Of a stretch of 64,000 bases of DNA, positions 38,810 to 46,187 are shown in pieces. The stretch comes from Methylophaga sp. Its GTDB lineage: Bacteria; Pseudomonadota; Gammaproteobacteria; Nitrosococcales; Methylophagaceae. Location of the stretch: NCBI GenBank assembly GCA_011053005.1, contig DRHW01000037.1:50611-114610 (forward strand), read 5' to 3'. The stretch's first letter is position 1. Each line of letters begins with the position of its first letter. The notes beneath the pieces are model-generated. The model did not search any database. It had not been told where the DNA came from and saw only the letters and a list, made by a program, of their open reading frames with translations. Both the position numbers and the translations under genes were made by a program.

Positions 38810-39064
38810 ATGAGAATAGTATCTTTTACTGAGGCAAGAAATGGGCTTAAATCTGTACTTGATAATGTCGTCAATGATGCTGACTATACGATAATTACAC
38901 GTAGAGATTCTGGAAATGCTGTTGTCATGTCAATGGATCATTACAACAGCTTGATGGAAACGGTTCATTTATTAAAATCACCGGCTAACGCAGCTCATTT
39001 AACTCGTTCTATTGAACAATTCAAATCAGCACAAGTGATTGAACGTGAAATATTAAATGACTAG
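38810..39064 (+). CDS. yefM: YefM-type antitoxin (module 1)
   Basis: 84-aa Phd/YefM antitoxin. MRIVSFTEARNGLKSVLDNVVNDADYTII...RRDSGNAVVMSMDHYNSLMET is the DNA-binding fold, and the C-terminal ~25 residues form the toxin-binding tail. The ATG at 38810 is preceded by GGAGAG 7 bases upstream; an in-frame upstream Met at 38732 lies in the promoter region and is rejected. The gene overlaps the toxin start by 8 bases. It probably autorepresses the module. Confidence 0.92.
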   Translation: MRIVSFTEARNGLKSVLDNVVNDADYTIITRRDSGNAVVMSMDHYNSLMETVHLLKSPANAAHLTRSIEQFKSAQVIEREILND

Positions 39065-39317
39065 ATTGTTAGCGTGGACCGATGATTCATGGGCTGATTA
39101 TCTATACTGGCAAGGGCAAGATAAAAAAACGCTTAAAAGAATTAATAAATTAATCACCGACACTAAGCGCTCACCATTTGAGGGGATCGGTAAACCTGAA
39201 CCTTTAAGAGAAAATTTATCAGGCTTTTGGTCAAGACGAGTGGATGAATCCAATCGTCTTGTCTATGCCGTTAGTGATAGTCATATCACGGTTATATCCT
39301 GTCGTTATCACTATTAG
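39057..39317 (+). CDS. yoeB: YoeB-type toxin, ribosome-dependent mRNase (module 1)
   Basis: 86-aa RelE-superfamily toxin. Compared with E. coli YoeB (84 aa), residues Glu48 (GKPEPL), Arg67 (NRLVY) and His85 (CRYHY) correspond to catalytic E46, R65 and H83, and the C-terminal YHY is conserved. It cleaves mRNA at the ribosomal A site when freed from YefM. It overlaps the antitoxin by 8 bases. A second, convergent module lies 58 bases downstream. Confidence 0.93.
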   Translation: MTRLLAWTDDSWADYLYWQGQDKKTLKRINKLITDTKRSPFEGIGKPEPLRENLSGFWSRRVDESNRLVYAVSDSHITVISCRYHY

Positions 39318-39375
39318 GTATAAACAGTACTTGACATCAAGCCAGCTGGAAATCTTGGTTAACGTGCTTAGAACA

Positions 39376-39648
39376 TTAAGACTGATCGTAGTGCCCGCCA
39401 ATAGCGAAGATATAAATCGAGTTATCGTCAAATCTATATATCAAACGATCTTTCTGAGATATGCGCTTAGACCAAAGTCCAGCAAGATTATGCTTCAAAG
39501 GTTCTGGCTTACCTAAACCTGTAGATAGATCGTCAGAGCGAAGCATTTCTTTCAGAAGTTTACATAGCGCCTTATGCAGTTTTTTGTCTTTTTCCCGCAT
39601 TTGCTCATATGCCTCCCAAGTACTCCCTTCAAATACTAGTGATCTCAT
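39376..39648 (-). CDS. YoeB-like toxin (module 2)
   Basis: 90-aa RelE-superfamily toxin resembling YoeB but distinct from module 1. Glu49 (GKPEPLKHNL), Arg68 (DRLIY) and His86 (GGHYD) occupy the catalytic positions, so it is probably active. The start is taken at Met39648, giving a normal length and a 20-base overlap with the antitoxin gene; the frame extends further upstream in the antitoxin gene but with no family similarity. Convergent with module 1. Confidence 0.88.
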   Translation of the reverse strand: MRSLVFEGSTWEAYEQMREKDKKLHKALCKLLKEMLRSDDLSTGLGKPEPLKHNLAGLWSKRISQKDRLIYRFDDNSIYIFAIGGHYDQS

Positions 39649-39901
39649 CCATCTGCTCTTTGGTCGGCTTATAACCTTGGCTACGGTTATGAGTTTCGAG
39701 AGAAGCTGCAATTTGCTGCATCAGTTCGCCGTTTTGCAAAACAAATAATGTTTCTTGTTCACGTTCCCAATCATCAGCGCTCAATACTACAAAAGCTTCA
39801 CCCGCTCGTCGAGTAACCTTTAACGGCTGATGCCGACTAACCACCTGTTCTACAACACTTTTAAGATTATCTCGGAATTTGTTTACACTTATCGAATCCA
39901 T
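39629..39901 (-). CDS. YefM/Phd-type antitoxin (module 2)
   Basis: 90-aa antitoxin. MDSISVNKFRDNLKSVVEQVVSRHQPLKVTRRAGEAFVVLSADDWE is the Phd/YefM fold and the Lys/Glu-rich tail the toxin-binding part. A strong ribosome site (GGAGGG) lies directly upstream of the ATG. Its sequence departs clearly from module 1's YefM, so cross-neutralisation is not expected from sequence. Operator candidates lie at 39914-39934. Confidence 0.88.
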   Translation of the reverse strand: MDSISVNKFRDNLKSVVEQVVSRHQPLKVTRRAGEAFVVLSADDWEREQETLFVLQNGELMQQIAASLETHNRSQGYKPTKEQMDEITSI

Positions 39902-39913
39902 AATCCCTCCAAA

Positions 39914-39934
39914 CGTACGGAAATGTCGTACGAC
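39914..39934. promoter_or_regulatory. Candidate operator of toxin-antitoxin module 2
   Basis: Two CGTACG hexamers (39914-39919 and 39927-39932), the second in the perfect palindrome GTCGTACGAC. They lie 13-33 bases upstream of the antitoxin start. Module 1 has TGTACA in the comparable place, so the two repressors probably have different site specificities. Confidence 0.5.
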
Positions 39935-39963
39935 TATATATTAAAGACCTTAAAAAGACCAAT

Positions 39964-40003
39964 AATCAAGGAGACTGGTTCAGTTGAACCAGTCTCCTTG
40001 ATT
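39964..40003. repeat. Perfect 19-bp inverted repeat
   Basis: Arms AATCAAGGAGACTGGTTCA and TGAACCAGTCTCCTTGATT are exact reverse complements around a 2-base centre. It is just upstream of the module 2 antitoxin promoter region and overlaps the last two bases of the minus-strand DUF6998-like gene. It may act as a terminator for that gene (no T-run close by) or be a mobile-element end. Confidence 0.75.
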
Positions 40004-40454
40004 AAGAGATTTTAGGTATGCGACTTAAACTGTGCACCTGATTGTTTAAAGTTTTTAGTTTATTTATTGAAATTTGGTGTTGTCCATTACTTGGTAATTT
40101 TTTATCACAAAACTGTTTCCATACTAAATGACCGGGTCCATTATAAATTTCTTCAAAATTGCCATCCCCCATGATTAGGATAACGATAACGTATTGTGAT
40201 TCACTACGAAAAGCCACGGACTTTGATTGAGTAGCTTTTATTTCGATTTTTCTACCATCCCTAGATGTTGCATCATATCCTTTATTTGAAGCAGTCTGAA
40301 GTTCAAGTCCATATGCATTGGCCACCAAACATTCACCAATACTCCCAACCATATGACCATCTGGAGTGAAGTGTCGATTCGGAAACATTTCCTCTAACCC
40401 TGCAACTACAGAATAGAGTTCGCTTATCAATTTTTTAAATTTTTCGCGATCCAT
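40002..40454 (-). CDS. DUF6998-like protein with PD-(D/E)XK nuclease-like core
   Basis: 150-aa protein. GSIGECLVANAYGLEL carries a conserved Glu and GYDATSRDGRKIEIKATQ fits the D-x(n)-E-x-K core of PD-(D/E)XK nucleases. It has no separate DNA-binding domain. The domain occurs in defence- and plasmid-associated proteins of unknown function. It lies beside the toxin-antitoxin modules, fitting an accessory or defence pocket, but a nuclease role is inference. Confidence 0.65.
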   Translation of the reverse strand: MDREKFKKLISELYSVVAGLEEMFPNRHFTPDGHMVGSIGECLVANAYGLELQTASNKGYDATSRDGRKIEIKATQSKSVAFRSESQYVIVILIMGDGNFEEIYNGPGHLVWKQFCDKKLPSNGQHQISINKLKTLNNQVHSLSRIPKIS

Positions 40455-40492
40455 CTATACCTCGCTTCAAGGTGATTTAACAGCACCAACAA

Positions 40493-41215
40493 CTAATCAG
40501 AAAGATAATATTCCACCGTCGAAACTACTCTCACCTTCTTGATTTGTGGCGTTGTAGAATCGCGATCTTCGATTGAAAATTGTCCTTGGCTTGCCGATTT
40601 TATTTTGCCTAAACGGCTATCCGAATCTTGAGCGAATTTTTCTGCTACTGATCTCGCATTCTTAGTCGCTTCTTCGATCATGCCAGGTTTTAATTCAGTT
40701 AATCGGGTAAATAAAAATTGATTAGATCCTTGATTATATTGGTCTCCCGCTATTACAACGCCTAATTTACCGAGCTCTAATGTATTAGACATTGCTTCGC
40801 GAACAGCATTCACTTTTTCTGAATGAACCGTCACTACGCCACTTCCGGTGTAACGGAATTTGATGTTCGCCCGATCGCCCCATTGTTGTACATAAAGATC
40901 GGTAATATTAGGTGGAGAAAAACTAATGTCAGTTTCAGGCACACCGTGATCCGTTAAGAATTTTTTTATAATCGCCGATTTCGTTTCGATTGTTTTATAC
41001 ACTTCATCAAGATCGTTGCTAGCTACCTGAAAACTAACAGGCCAAGCAGCAATATCTGCCTGAACTTCTCGTTCAGATAATCCTTTAACCGTGACTGAAC
41101 GTTCTAGTGATTTAACAGACAACGCTGCGTTTCCGACTAGAAAGCCTAAAGATGACAAACCGAGAATTAGACTCATACCAAGTATGAGTGTTGCAGAATT
41201 ACTTCGTTCTAACAT
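40493..41215 (-). CDS. SIMPL-domain (DUF541) periplasmic protein
   Basis: 240-aa protein with an N-terminal membrane segment (about 10-30) that could be an uncleaved signal anchor, then a SIMPL/DUF541 domain: SVTVKGLSEREVQADIAAWPVSFQV at the start of the domain and a SVAEKFAQDSDSRLGKIKSA block at the end. SIMPL proteins are periplasmic and widespread; E. coli YggE of this family is linked to oxidative stress. The gene lies 38 bases from the DUF6998-like gene and near the SoxR module. Confidence 0.85.
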   Translation of the reverse strand: MLERSNSATLILGMSLILGLSSLGFLVGNAALSVKSLERSVTVKGLSEREVQADIAAWPVSFQVASNDLDEVYKTIETKSAIIKKFLTDHGVPETDISFSPPNITDLYVQQWGDRANIKFRYTGSGVVTVHSEKVNAVREAMSNTLELGKLGVVIAGDQYNQGSNQFLFTRLTELKPGMIEEATKNARSVAEKFAQDSDSRLGKIKSASQGQFSIEDRDSTTPQIKKVRVVSTVEYYLSD

Positions 41216-41389
41216 GACTATTTCCTAAGATGATTAACGTGGGTAATTTTAAGTTAGTTGTGTTGAGGATAAAATATTTCATACTTTCTGGTAAGAAGCA
41301 ATATCCCATAAATTTAGAAAATATTAACATCAAGTAAAGTCAAAATGATTAACGCTCACTCTGGCTCTATTGATTCATTGTACGTCTTA

Positions 41390-41839
41390 CTATTCATCAA
41401 ACAATCGTTGCGCGCCAGTTCCTTGTTCATGAAGGATATCTTCAGGATTGAGTAAATGACATTTGTTCATACTCAAACATCCACAACCGATACATCCAGT
41501 TAAATTATCTTTTAAAGATTGAATTCTATTCATTTTACTATCAAGTTCTTTTTGCCATTTGGTCGCGACTCGCTGCCAATCTTGCTTAGTTGCGTTTTTA
41601 TTCATGGGTAGGCTAGCTAACTCGTTTGTAATCTCCTCTAGCGTAAATCCAACCGACTGAGCAACTTGAATCAATGCAATCCTTCTTAACATTGAAGCAT
41701 CGTAACGACGTTGGTTTCCGGTAGTCCTAATGGAAGCAAGTAAATTTTTAGTCTCATAAAATCGTAGCGCAGACTTTGCTACACCACTTCGTTCTGCTAG
41801 CTCGCCTACCGTTAAATAAACGGTATTTTTAAATGCCAT
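41390..41839 (-). CDS. soxR: Redox-sensing MerR-family activator SoxR
   Basis: 149-aa MerR-type regulator. LTVGELAERSGVAKSALRFYE is the winged-helix HTH, and CIGCGCLSMNKC (C116, C119, C121, C127) binds the 2Fe-2S cluster whose oxidation turns on the target promoter. It is divergent from the ridA-like/eamA operon, whose promoter carries a SoxR-type 19-base spacer. No soxS is present in the window, consistent with most non-enteric bacteria, in which SoxR acts directly on its targets. Confidence 0.95.
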   Translation of the reverse strand: MAFKNTVYLTVGELAERSGVAKSALRFYETKNLLASIRTTGNQRRYDASMLRRIALIQVAQSVGFTLEEITNELASLPMNKNATKQDWQRVATKWQKELDSKMNRIQSLKDNLTGCIGCGCLSMNKCHLLNPEDILHEQGTGAQRLFDE

Positions 41840-41881
41840 AAATGATCGCTCTCACATAGTATAAAAACTGAAAAGATCTTC

Positions 41882-41912
41882 TTGACTTAAAGTTAACTTG
41901 AACATTTATACT
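41882..41912 (+). promoter_or_regulatory. SoxR-type promoter for the RidA-like/EamA operon
   Basis: -35 TTGACT (41882-41887) and -10 TATACT (41907-41912) are separated by 19 bases, the overlong spacing used by MerR-family activators. The spacer holds AAAGTTAACTTGAAC, matching the GTTAAC-centred SoxR box. It lies between soxR and its likely target genes. Confidence 0.85.
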
Positions 41913-41953
41913 TCGCTCCATCTTACAACGCAAATCATTTATTGGTATATATC

Positions 41954-42397
41954 ATGAGTAATAACAAACTATCTTTTCACAATCCAGCAGGTTTATTCGA
42001 CCCATCGACCTACGGTTTTAGCCACACAGTTAAAGCGCCTAGTAATGGTGATCTTATCTATATTTCAGGCCAAAGTGGTGGTGAAGGGAAAGACCATATT
42101 TTGAATGAAGACTTTCGTCGTCAGGTACAAATTGTTTTATCAAACTTAAACATCGCACTCAATGCTCATCAATTAACCTTTAGTGATGTTATAAAAATAA
42201 CTATCTTAATTGTTGACCATAATGCTGAAAAGTTGGCTATTTGGACTGATGAAATGACCCTGTATTGGACAGTAGGAAAACTACCAGCAAGCACTCTTAT
42301 TCCTGTGGTGGGCTTAGCGCTTAAAGATATGCAAATCGAAGTGGATGCTGTTGCATTCAAACCGGCTCATCTAGATTTAAAATCTTATCATTTCTAA
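41954..42397 (+). CDS. RidA-family protein lacking the key Arg
   Basis: 147-aa protein of the YjgF/RidA fold: LIYISGQSGG, a VLSNLNIALNAHQLTFSDVIK helix, and LPASTLIPVVGLALKDMQIEVDAVAF. In deaminating RidA the corresponding motif begins PAR (Arg105 in E. coli); here it is PAS, so imine/enamine deamination is unlikely by the usual mechanism. ATG 41954 gives the family N-terminus; an upstream TTG is ignored. First gene behind the SoxR-type promoter and 23 bases before the transporter. Confidence 0.85.
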   Translation: MSNNKLSFHNPAGLFDPSTYGFSHTVKAPSNGDLIYISGQSGGEGKDHILNEDFRRQVQIVLSNLNIALNAHQLTFSDVIKITILIVDHNAEKLAIWTDEMTLYWTVGKLPASTLIPVVGLALKDMQIEVDAVAFKPAHLDLKSYHF

Positions 42398-42420
42398 TAC
42401 GTCATTATGGTTAGCTTGCA

Positions 42421-43302
42421 ATGAAACTTAAAAATTACTTAATACTTTTGGCCATTGGAATAATCTGGGGTTCCCAGTTTATCTTCCAAGAAATTGCTTT
42501 AACGAGCTTTTCTCCTATTTGGATTGGCGCTGCACGAGCAGTAATTGGTGCTATTACGCTGATTTTAATCTGCAAATCAATGGGGTTAAAAGGTAATAAC
42601 AATCAATGGTTCCTATTCTCATCAATTGGTTTACTTGATGCAACAATTCCCTTTGTTATCATGCCGTGGGCACAACAAAATCTGAGCAGCTCAATAGCGG
42701 CACTACTTATGGGAACACTACCATTTTATGTTCTTTTACTTGCGCCATTTTTTATAACAAATGCAAAAATTACTATTGGTAACCTCATCAGCGTGATGAT
42801 TGGCTTTAGTGGTCTACTGATTTTATTTTATCCAGAGCTATCTTCGAGAACGGATACGATTAACATACTGAGTTCGTTAGGTATTATTGTTGCCGCTATC
42901 TGTTTTGCTATTGCACTATTGCTACTCAATCAAGTGCGGAATGAGCACCCCATCATTGTTGCTCGAAACATTCTTTCAATGGCCGCTATTCAGTTAATAG
43001 TTATTGCATTTGTTAGTACGCCGATTAAAATCCAATCGATCTCTCATGCTGGGATGCTAGCACTATTATATTTAGGGGTGATATGTGCCGGTATTGTCTA
43101 CTATTTGTACATGGTAAGCATTAAAAATGCAGGCGCTGTTTTTACCTCGATGACAAATTATATTGTTCCGACAGCGGGTGTCATTATTGGCGCAACGATG
43201 AGCAATGACATCATTCTCTTAAACACATGGCTCGCATTAGCCGTTATTCTTTCTGCACTATTTATGAATCAGCTACTTTCAATAAATGAACAGCAATCTT
43301 AA
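42421..43302 (+). CDS. EamA/DMT-family transporter
   Basis: 293-aa membrane protein with ten predicted helices in two EamA repeats. AIGIIWGSQFIFQEIAL opens the first and FAIALLLLNQVR with a C-terminal LALAVILSALFMNQLL ends the second. Members export amino acids, nucleotides or drugs. Its location behind a SoxR-type promoter makes export of a redox-active or toxic compound a reasonable hypothesis. It follows the RidA-like gene by 23 bases. Confidence 0.88.
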   Translation: MKLKNYLILLAIGIIWGSQFIFQEIALTSFSPIWIGAARAVIGAITLILICKSMGLKGNNNQWFLFSSIGLLDATIPFVIMPWAQQNLSSSIAALLMGTLPFYVLLLAPFFITNAKITIGNLISVMIGFSGLLILFYPELSSRTDTINILSSLGIIVAAICFAIALLLLNQVRNEHPIIVARNILSMAAIQLIVIAFVSTPIKIQSISHAGMLALLYLGVICAGIVYYLYMVSIKNAGAVFTSMTNYIVPTAGVIIGATMSNDIILLNTWLALAVILSALFMNQLLSINEQQS

Positions 43303-43330
43303 AGCTCACTGACAAGCCTTCACTGCAATA

Positions 43331-44620
43331 TCAATCAGTAAACTTGGCTGAATCAGTCGCGAAGCTAGCAGCATTTTGAACCGCTTTGAGATCATGTTCA
43401 ATCACCAATGCTTTTTGGGCTCGTTCCAATGCCAAATTGCCATGATATTTAGCAGCATCTCGCATGGCATCATCACCTAACAATGCCAGTGAATGTAAGG
43501 CTTTTTGTAGCCTGATACAGACTTCGACCGTGCCTGCACCATCGCGAGCAATCGCTGTAAACGCATCATCAAACATATCTTGCATCTCTATTTCAGGTAC
43601 GGCAACCCGATCGTATTCAGGTTCTTTACTCTCTTCTTTTTCAGGTTCATTCCATAAAGAAAATAATCTCACCATTGTGCCAATGATCTTAATCGCTGAG
43701 CCAGGATCATTAATCGCAGGCGATAAAGCACGACCTGCAATTTCTGAAAGTACGACTAAACCAAAACGTGGATCGTCTGAGAAATAACGATCATCACCAA
43801 TTTGAAAAGCGTCGATAATGCATGAAAAGTCAGTGTTAGCTAAATCACTAGGGAGAATATCCACATATGCCAGCACTTTCTCAGGTGATACAAATTTACC
43901 AGGCAATACTGCTAGCACAACCTGAGCTTTATGATCTTCAGCCCATCCTTGAATTACTGATATATCGATATGTTGCACATAACCAATATCTGATGCGAAG
44001 ACTTTATGCTGGCCAGTCTGACCTTCTTTTTTGACTATGCCGCCTAAAGTAGGTGAACCACGTCGCCACTTCATTGCATCTGATGTCGCTTTTTCAACCA
44101 TTTTAATAGTCTGACCTAGCCGACCAAGGCGAGCAATACTATCAACCCAACGGACAAAGGTAATGACAACAATGGCAAATACACCCACTGTTAGCACATA
44201 AAGAATAAAGATACCGGCTTTATCAAAATATGCATTTTCAAATGCTGTCAGTGCCACGACGCTAAAAATAAAAGCTCCGACAAAGGTTGATAAGGCATTC
44301 TTCGATGAATTATCGGCTGCAACTAAACTAAAAGATCGCGGTGTTGCAGTGCTGCTTGCTGAGGCAAATGCAGATACCATCGAACCCACTGAAAATGTCG
44401 CAATAACTAACATGCTACTCGCCATAACTGACAGTAATGTTTCAATAGAATCCGGGGTTATTTCCGGTACGATTTCCTTTAAATGCGTACCATCAGCAAG
44501 TTTTGCAGCAAACACAGCAGCAATTGATAACAAACAAACAACTAAGGGCCTCACCCAAAGTCGGTCGCGAAATCGAGTGAGTAAAAATCGGAGACGATCA
44601 ACCGAAATAAAAGATTCCAT
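43331..44620 (-). CDS. DUF2254 membrane protein
   Basis: 429-aa protein with four N-terminal membrane helices (about 22-160) followed by a soluble domain. FSVGSMVSAFASASSTATPRSF and LRFLLTRFRDRLWVRP are characteristic of DUF2254. SEIAGRALSPAINDPGSA is another conserved block. The family is predicted to be a membrane sensor or channel-like protein; its role is unknown. The gene is alone on the minus strand and diverges from the pst operon. Confidence 0.85.
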   Translation of the reverse strand: MESFISVDRLRFLLTRFRDRLWVRPLVVCLLSIAAVFAAKLADGTHLKEIVPEITPDSIETLLSVMASSMLVIATFSVGSMVSAFASASSTATPRSFSLVAADNSSKNALSTFVGAFIFSVVALTAFENAYFDKAGIFILYVLTVGVFAIVVITFVRWVDSIARLGRLGQTIKMVEKATSDAMKWRRGSPTLGGIVKKEGQTGQHKVFASDIGYVQHIDISVIQGWAEDHKAQVVLAVLPGKFVSPEKVLAYVDILPSDLANTDFSCIIDAFQIGDDRYFSDDPRFGLVVLSEIAGRALSPAINDPGSAIKIIGTMVRLFSLWNEPEKEESKEPEYDRVAVPEIEMQDMFDDAFTAIARDGAGTVEVCIRLQKALHSLALLGDDAMRDAAKYHGNLALERAQKALVIEHDLKAVQNAASFATDSAKFTD

Positions 44621-45027
44621 ACTATGTCCTTTGTCTTGCTTAACGCCCTCATTTTATGGGCGTTAGCACCTACTTTTTGATTTAGATAATATTGCTCATG
44701 ACTAAATACAGTATCGAGAATCGTTGATATTGTGTATTTAATGTTCTATGTATCGATTGTAGCCTTAGATTGTCAGTGTTTTTGCTATTTTTTGCAAAAA
44801 TGCTGATGAATACAAGGTTCTACCCATTCAATGCTCAACATTAATATTAATTATGTTTCAATCTGGCTTAATACGATCGATAAAGTGCATCTTAAACTTA
44901 GATATAAACATATAAATCAATACATTACGTTAACGGCAACAATTAAGTCATTCCTTGTCATAATTCCTTCATATATGTCCGATATGATGAGTTTTTTTAA
45001 TTTGTATCTACAATTCAGGAAAACTTA
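44621..45027. other. Divergent promoter region between DUF2254 gene and pstS
   Basis: 407 bases. Its pstS-proximal end holds a Pho-box promoter (44955-44988). A short open frame on the plus strand (44831-45028) overlaps that promoter and has no similarity to any protein I know, so I do not call it. The rest is AT-rich with no supported feature. Confidence 0.55.
44955..44988 (+). promoter_or_regulatory. Pho box and -10 of the pst operon
   Basis: TGTCATAATTCCTTCAT (44956-44972) matches the PhoB-box repeat consensus at about 14 of 17 positions. A -10 hexamer TATGAT (44983-44988) lies 10 bases after it, the standard geometry for PhoB-activated promoters, where the box replaces the -35. Expected to switch pstS on under phosphate limitation. 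Confidence 0.8.
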
Positions 45028-46086
45028 ATGAAACTCTTAGCCAAAAGCAAAAAGTCGGTTCTTTTAGTCAGTGTGCTAATGAGTGCAATGTCTCTATCTG
45101 TTGCACATGCCGATCTAAAATTAAATGGTTCAGGTGCCAGCTTCCCAGCGCCTATTTATAATAAATGGTTTAAAGACTACAGCAAACAAACAGACGGCGT
45201 TCGTATTGACTATCAATCAAAAGGTAGTGGCGCTGGTATTCGTGATTTCATCAATGAAACAGTCGATTTTGCTGCCAGTGATGCGGCGATGAAAGACAGT
45301 GAAATTGAGCAAGTAAAAAGAGGCGCGATTCTATTACCGATGACAGCGGGTGAAGTCGTACTTTCTTATAATCTGAAAGGTGTTGAAGACCTGAAACTGC
45401 CTCGTGATGTCTATCCTGAAATTTTCTTGGGTAAAATCACAATGTGGAATGACCCTAAAATTCAAGCTGCCAATCCTGGCATTAAACTTCCTGATCAAAA
45501 AATCACGGTTGTAGTACGTTCTGATTCAAGTGGTACAAGTTATGTATTTACTAATCACTTATCTGCAATCAATGCTGATTTTAAATCAGCGGTAGGTGGT
45601 GCAAAGTCACCAAACTGGCCAGCTGAAAGTCGTATTGTAAAAGCACCTAAAAATGACGGTGTAACAGCAACGATTAAACAAACGCCGGGTGCAATTGGTT
45701 ACATTGAATACGGCTTTGCAAAATTAACAAAAAGCCCAACAGCAATGCTTGAAAACCAAAAAGGTAAATTCATAGCAGCAGGTTCTGAAGGCGGCGCAGC
45801 AGCCTTAGCAACAACCGATTTCCCAACGAATATGTTACCTGGTAGCGATGTACCTGATTTACGTGGCTGGGCAACCGATCCTTCTGGTGAAGCCGCTTAC
45901 CCAATCGCAACGTTCACTTGGTTACTTGTTTATAAAGATCAAGAAGATGACAAAGCAAAAGCGATGCAAGACTTGATCGAATACATGGTGACAACAGGCC
46001 AAAAATCGGCTGAAGAAATGGGTTACATTCCATTGCCAGAAAATGTCGTTGCAAAAGTGAGAAACGCTGCAAAGATGATTAAGTAA
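45028..46086 (+). CDS. pstS: Phosphate-binding periplasmic protein PstS
   Basis: 352-aa binding protein with a signal peptide (cleavage after VAHA, about residue 27). LNGSGASFPAPIYNKWF, GSGAGIRDF, DFAASDAAM and RSDSSGTSYVFTNHL provide the phosphate-binding backbone and Ser/Thr/Asp ligands. The C-terminus is typical. Expressed from the Pho-box promoter and followed by an intrinsic terminator before pstC, which should make PstS far more abundant than the membrane components. Confidence 0.95.
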   Translation: MKLLAKSKKSVLLVSVLMSAMSLSVAHADLKLNGSGASFPAPIYNKWFKDYSKQTDGVRIDYQSKGSGAGIRDFINETVDFAASDAAMKDSEIEQVKRGAILLPMTAGEVVLSYNLKGVEDLKLPRDVYPEIFLGKITMWNDPKIQAANPGIKLPDQKITVVVRSDSSGTSYVFTNHLSAINADFKSAVGGAKSPNWPAESRIVKAPKNDGVTATIKQTPGAIGYIEYGFAKLTKSPTAMLENQKGKFIAAGSEGGAAALATTDFPTNMLPGSDVPDLRGWATDPSGEAAYPIATFTWLLVYKDQEDDKAKAMQDLIEYMVTTGQKSAEEMGYIPLPENVVAKVRNAAKMIK

Positions 46087-46116
46087 TCAACATTATTACT
46101 TCATTAGAAAAAAATG

Positions 46117-46151
46117 ACGTTGTAGGTGCAAAAGCACCTACAACGTTTTTT
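46117..46151 (+). terminator. Intrinsic terminator/attenuator between pstS and pstC
   Basis: A 13-base-pair perfect stem (ACGTTGTAGGTGC / GCACCTACAACGT) with an AAAA loop is followed by TTTTT. The stem is strong and lies inside the operon, so it should partially terminate transcripts and lower expression of pstCAB relative to pstS. Confidence 0.88.
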
Positions 46152-46187
46152 ACATTTGATTTTACACTTTAATTAACTGGTAAATTT

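Noticed and set aside
44831..45028. 65-codon reading frame upstream of pstS
   Set aside because: It covers the Pho box and -10 of pstS and has no recognisable similarity or good ribosome site.
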